Position numbers and translations under genes: made by a program
The notes under the pieces: generated by a model
Database searches by the model: none
What the model saw: only the letters and a program-made list of their open reading frames with translations
What the model was told of the DNA's origin: nothing
Assembly: GCA_027559495.1 (NCBI GenBank)
Contig: JAMXSV010000008.1
Span: forward strand, 1 to 64,000
DNA from: Aurifilum marmelostoma
Taxonomy: Eukaryota > Ascomycota > Sordariomycetes > Diaporthales > Cryphonectriaceae
Direction of reading: 5' to 3'
Length of the DNA: 64,000 nt
In this document: positions 61,825 to 64,000 of the stretch, in pieces
Numbering within the stretch: position 1 is the stretch's first letter
How the letters are laid out: every line of letters starts with the position of its first letter

Positions 61825-63477
61825 TCAAGACGGCTTCTGGGCGGCGAAGAATTCCTCAAGCAAAGTGATCTTGTCAGCAGAACCCGCGATAGGGATCTCC
61901 TCCCACGCACTGCCGACTCGGAACGTCGTGTTGTCAGTCGGCGAGTTGGCGTTCCAGGTAGCCGGCAGGGCGGTCTCGTTGGTGGCCAGGGTCGAATTGC
62001 TTGGATTGCTCGTCTTGATGAAGTTGGCCCAGTAGCTGCTCAGGAGATGGCTGACGGTGTAGTCCTGGGCCGTGATGTTGACGCCAACCTGCGCCCACAG
62101 GTTGTTTAGCGCGTAGGGGATCTCGCTGCCGTAGCTCGCGCGGCCGCTGCTCAGCGGGGAGGCATAGTCCCAATAGTACGTGTAGGTAGCTAGGCCGCCG
62201 GACGAGTTGTGGTAGCCGTTGGCGAAGGCCCAGCTACTAACGCGGGCCTGATCACGGACGAGGGTCTGGGTGTCATTCGCGGCTGGGTAGAGTGCGAGGA
62301 AGGAGGAGGCCCAGCTGCTGCCATAACGGGACTCGAGCCAGGTCTGGTAGCCAGCCGTCGTGGTGGTGGTGGTGGTGGTGGTGACAGCAGCAGCATCGCT
62401 GTCGTTTGTGTCTACGTCGGCGACGTGGCCCGTTAGGATTGGAACCTTGGTGGCAGAGCCGTTTTGCAGGTCGAGGCTGTATGTCTCGGGGATGAGGTAG
62501 TAATCGAGGACAGGCTTAAAGGACACATTGGCGGTGGCCTCGACGAGTTGCTCGTACGACAGGGCGCGCGCCTCCGCCGCGGTGGACACGTTCAGGCCGC
62601 TCAGCACGCCGGCTGCAAGGGCCTTGGCGTAAGTCTGGTTGTGATAGGCGCCGGCGCCGTCCTCGCGCTGCAGCTCGGGGTCGCTGGGGGAGCGAAGTCC
62701 GGACTGCGCAATGGCGTTGTAGATGTTCAGGTCATATTCGACCACCTGCTCGTTGTTGAGCAGGTGAAGGACGGCAGCCGCGCCTCTGCCCTGGCCGGCG
62801 ACGGTGATGTGATCCGGGTCGCCGCCAAACAGGGCGATATTGGCCGACACCCACTTGAAGGCGTGAATCTGGTCCACCAGGCCCCAGTTGCCGGTGGCGT
62901 TGTTGGGAGCCGGGACGTTGCCGAACATCTCGACGAGCTCAGGGTCAGCGAGCCAGCCGAGCACGCCCCTGCGGTAGTTGTACGTCACAAAGATGATGCC
63001 CTTGGAGGCCATGCCGGAGCCCTCGTAAGTGGTCTGCGCCGGGGCAGTGCCGTCGTCGCCGGTCCAAAAGACCACGGGCAGCAGGTCATCGGCAGACGTC
63101 GCAGGGGTCCAGATGTTGAGCGTCAGGCAGTCCTCGCTCTCGCCGTACTGCGCGACCACATCCTGAGGATTGCCGGCAAAAGGGCAGAGTGGGCCGAAGT
63201 CTGTGGTGTTCTTGACGCCGGTCCAGGCGGTGGCGCGCTGCGACTCGTTCCAGCGGTTGACGCCCGACGTGTCGGCGCCATAGGGTACGCCGCCAAAGAA
63301 GGAGATGTCCTTCCAGTTGGGCACATGGCCGTCCTGCGAGCTGCTCAGCGCCGCCCTCCCCTGCACCACTCCAAAGTCGGTGATATTGACGGTGGTCTCG
63401 TACAGGGGCAGGGGCGATGCTGCCCGGCCCGCGGTGGCTAGGCTGGCGACTAGCGGCAGCAGGGTTGAGGTGCGCAT
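61825..63477 (-). CDS. Secreted type-B carboxylesterase-fold protein lacking the catalytic residues (pseudoenzyme)
   Basis: One intact exon of 550 codons. It has a signal peptide (MRTSTLLPLVASLATAGRA), the family signature EDCLTLNIWTP (116-126) and GLVDQIHAFKWVSANIALFGGD (199-220). The nucleophile elbow, G-x-S-x-G in active members, reads GQGRG (228-232): Gly230 (codon GGC, 62788-62790) replaces Ser. The catalytic His before GSE is Tyr449 (62131-62133). The oxyanion-hole HGGG position reads TGDD (139-142). The acid position near HVADVD has no Glu, though Asp354 or Asp356 could stand in. The fold is complete, N-glycosylation sites are many and there are no stops, so it looks like a maintained non-catalytic protein, perhaps a binding protein, rather than a decayed gene. 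A run of nine Thr (366-374) follows the acid region. Confidence 0.9.
   Translation of the reverse strand: MRTSTLLPLVASLATAGRAASPLPLYETTVNITDFGVVQGRAALSSSQDGHVPNWKDISFFGGVPYGADTSGVNRWNESQRATAWTGVKNTTDFGPLCPFAGNPQDVVAQYGESEDCLTLNIWTPATSADDLLPVVFWTGDDGTAPAQTTYEGSGMASKGIIFVTYNYRRGVLGWLADPELVEMFGNVPAPNNATGNWGLVDQIHAFKWVSANIALFGGDPDHITVAGQGRGAAAVLHLLNNEQVVEYDLNIYNAIAQSGLRSPSDPELQREDGAGAYHNQTYAKALAAGVLSGLNVSTAAEARALSYEQLVEATANVSFKPVLDYYLIPETYSLDLQNGSATKVPILTGHVADVDTNDSDAAAVTTTTTTTTTAGYQTWLESRYGSSWASSFLALYPAANDTQTLVRDQARVSSWAFANGYHNSSGGLATYTYYWDYASPLSSGRASYGSEIPYALNNLWAQVGVNITAQDYTVSHLLSSYWANFIKTSNPSNSTLATNETALPATWNANSPTDNTTFRVGSAWEEIPIAGSADKITLLEEFFAAQKPS
62362..62389 (-). repeat. In-frame ACC microsatellite (poly-Thr) in the esterase-like gene
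   Basis: About nine ACC-type codons (GGT on the plus strand) encode the Thr run at residues 366-374 just after the expected catalytic-acid loop. Length variation here would change the protein without breaking the frame. Confidence 0.8.
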
Positions 63478-64000
63478 AGTGACTACTTGTTACACAAAGT
63501 ATCAGAAACCAAGACTTCGAAGGCTGAAGTGACGACACACACACAAGATGAACGGCTTCCAATTCTGCTCTCGAAACTTGGGTCTTCGGAGGCGCGAGGC
63601 CTCCTTTTTGATATAGACGCACACACATACTGTGTACACGGACCCCGGAGGACATCCTTGGCCCTTCCATCGTAACTACGCACAACCTGCGAGTCGCTCC
63701 TGTGCCGTAGTACAACGTCTACCCATCGTAGGCAGGGGCCAGTAGCAGACGGAATCAACAGCCGAATGGGCATTGTGGAGGGAATGCAGGGTGTGCGCCA
63801 TACACAGTATAGTCGCAGCTGGTCATGGCGAGCTCCAGTTGAAGGGAACACCAATACTATGGATTATACAGCGTGGGATCACCCCCTCGTCCAAACAAGC
63901 TTCCGCGGTCCGCTCGACCGCCCGTCCGGAGGGCGGTAAGCTCTGATCATCGTGTCATCAGCAGAGGGGTGGCTGTATGGCGTGTCGGTTGTGTTGAGAG
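63478..64000. other. Upstream region of the esterase-like gene
   Basis: It probably holds the promoter of the minus-strand gene. CACACA-rich stretches lie near 63,535 and 63,620. No gene is supported before the window ends. Confidence 0.55.

Noticed and set aside
62464..63441. 325-codon open frame antisense to the esterase-like gene
   Set aside because: Shadow frame from GC-rich third positions; no domain, and the minus strand encodes clear family signatures.

Overview
The window is nuclear DNA from a filamentous ascomycete (Pezizomycotina, probably Sordariomycetes; the class is an inference). Short spliceosomal introns with CTGAC-like branch sites, Zn2Cys6 and APSES transcription factors, and an extremely AT-rich, stop-riddled transposon block that looks like RIP (repeat-induced point mutation) all point this way. 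It has two compartments that meet sharply near position 22,350.

Positions 1 to about 22,350 form an AT-rich repeat block with no intact gene. Its core is one Ty3/gypsy chromodomain retrotransposon (6030-21391, target duplication GCTAG) whose 3' LTR was split by a second copy of the same element (13394-21071, target duplication TTAGT). Each copy is about 7.68 kb with 531-bp LTRs. Gag zinc knuckle, reverse transcriptase, integrase and chromodomain can still be read through many C-to-T and G-to-A changes. Also present are a solo LTR of the same family (4125-4655), two solo LTRs of a second 220-bp family (5427-5649 and 21796-22015), a pair of 0.7-kb direct repeats and a 123-bp tandem duplication. 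Remaining CpA sites are almost all GpCpA, so the mutation process seems to have spared C after G.

From 22,352 to 64,000 the sequence is ordinary gene-bearing DNA. In order: MFS sugar transporter (-), amidohydrolase (+), Zn2Cys6 regulator (-, one-base frameshift inside the zinc cluster), secreted GH127/DUF1680 glycosidase (+), APSES-ankyrin cell-cycle regulator of the Mbp1 type (+, with a GC-AG intron), a low-complexity single-pass membrane protein (+), a Gln-rich protein (+, a second one-base homopolymer frameshift), a flavin monooxygenase (+), and a secreted carboxylesterase-fold protein lacking its catalytic residues (-). Gene-poor stretches lie at 39.5-45.1 kb and 46.5-56.3 kb. No tRNA, rRNA or CRISPR was seen.

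Transporter, amidohydrolase, regulator and glycosidase are neighbours and could form a small carbohydrate or aromatic catabolism group; this is inferred from position only. The most unusual coding finding is the esterase pseudoenzyme at 61825-63477: the frame is open and the fold signatures are kept, but the nucleophile Ser, the catalytic His and the oxyanion-hole motif are replaced.
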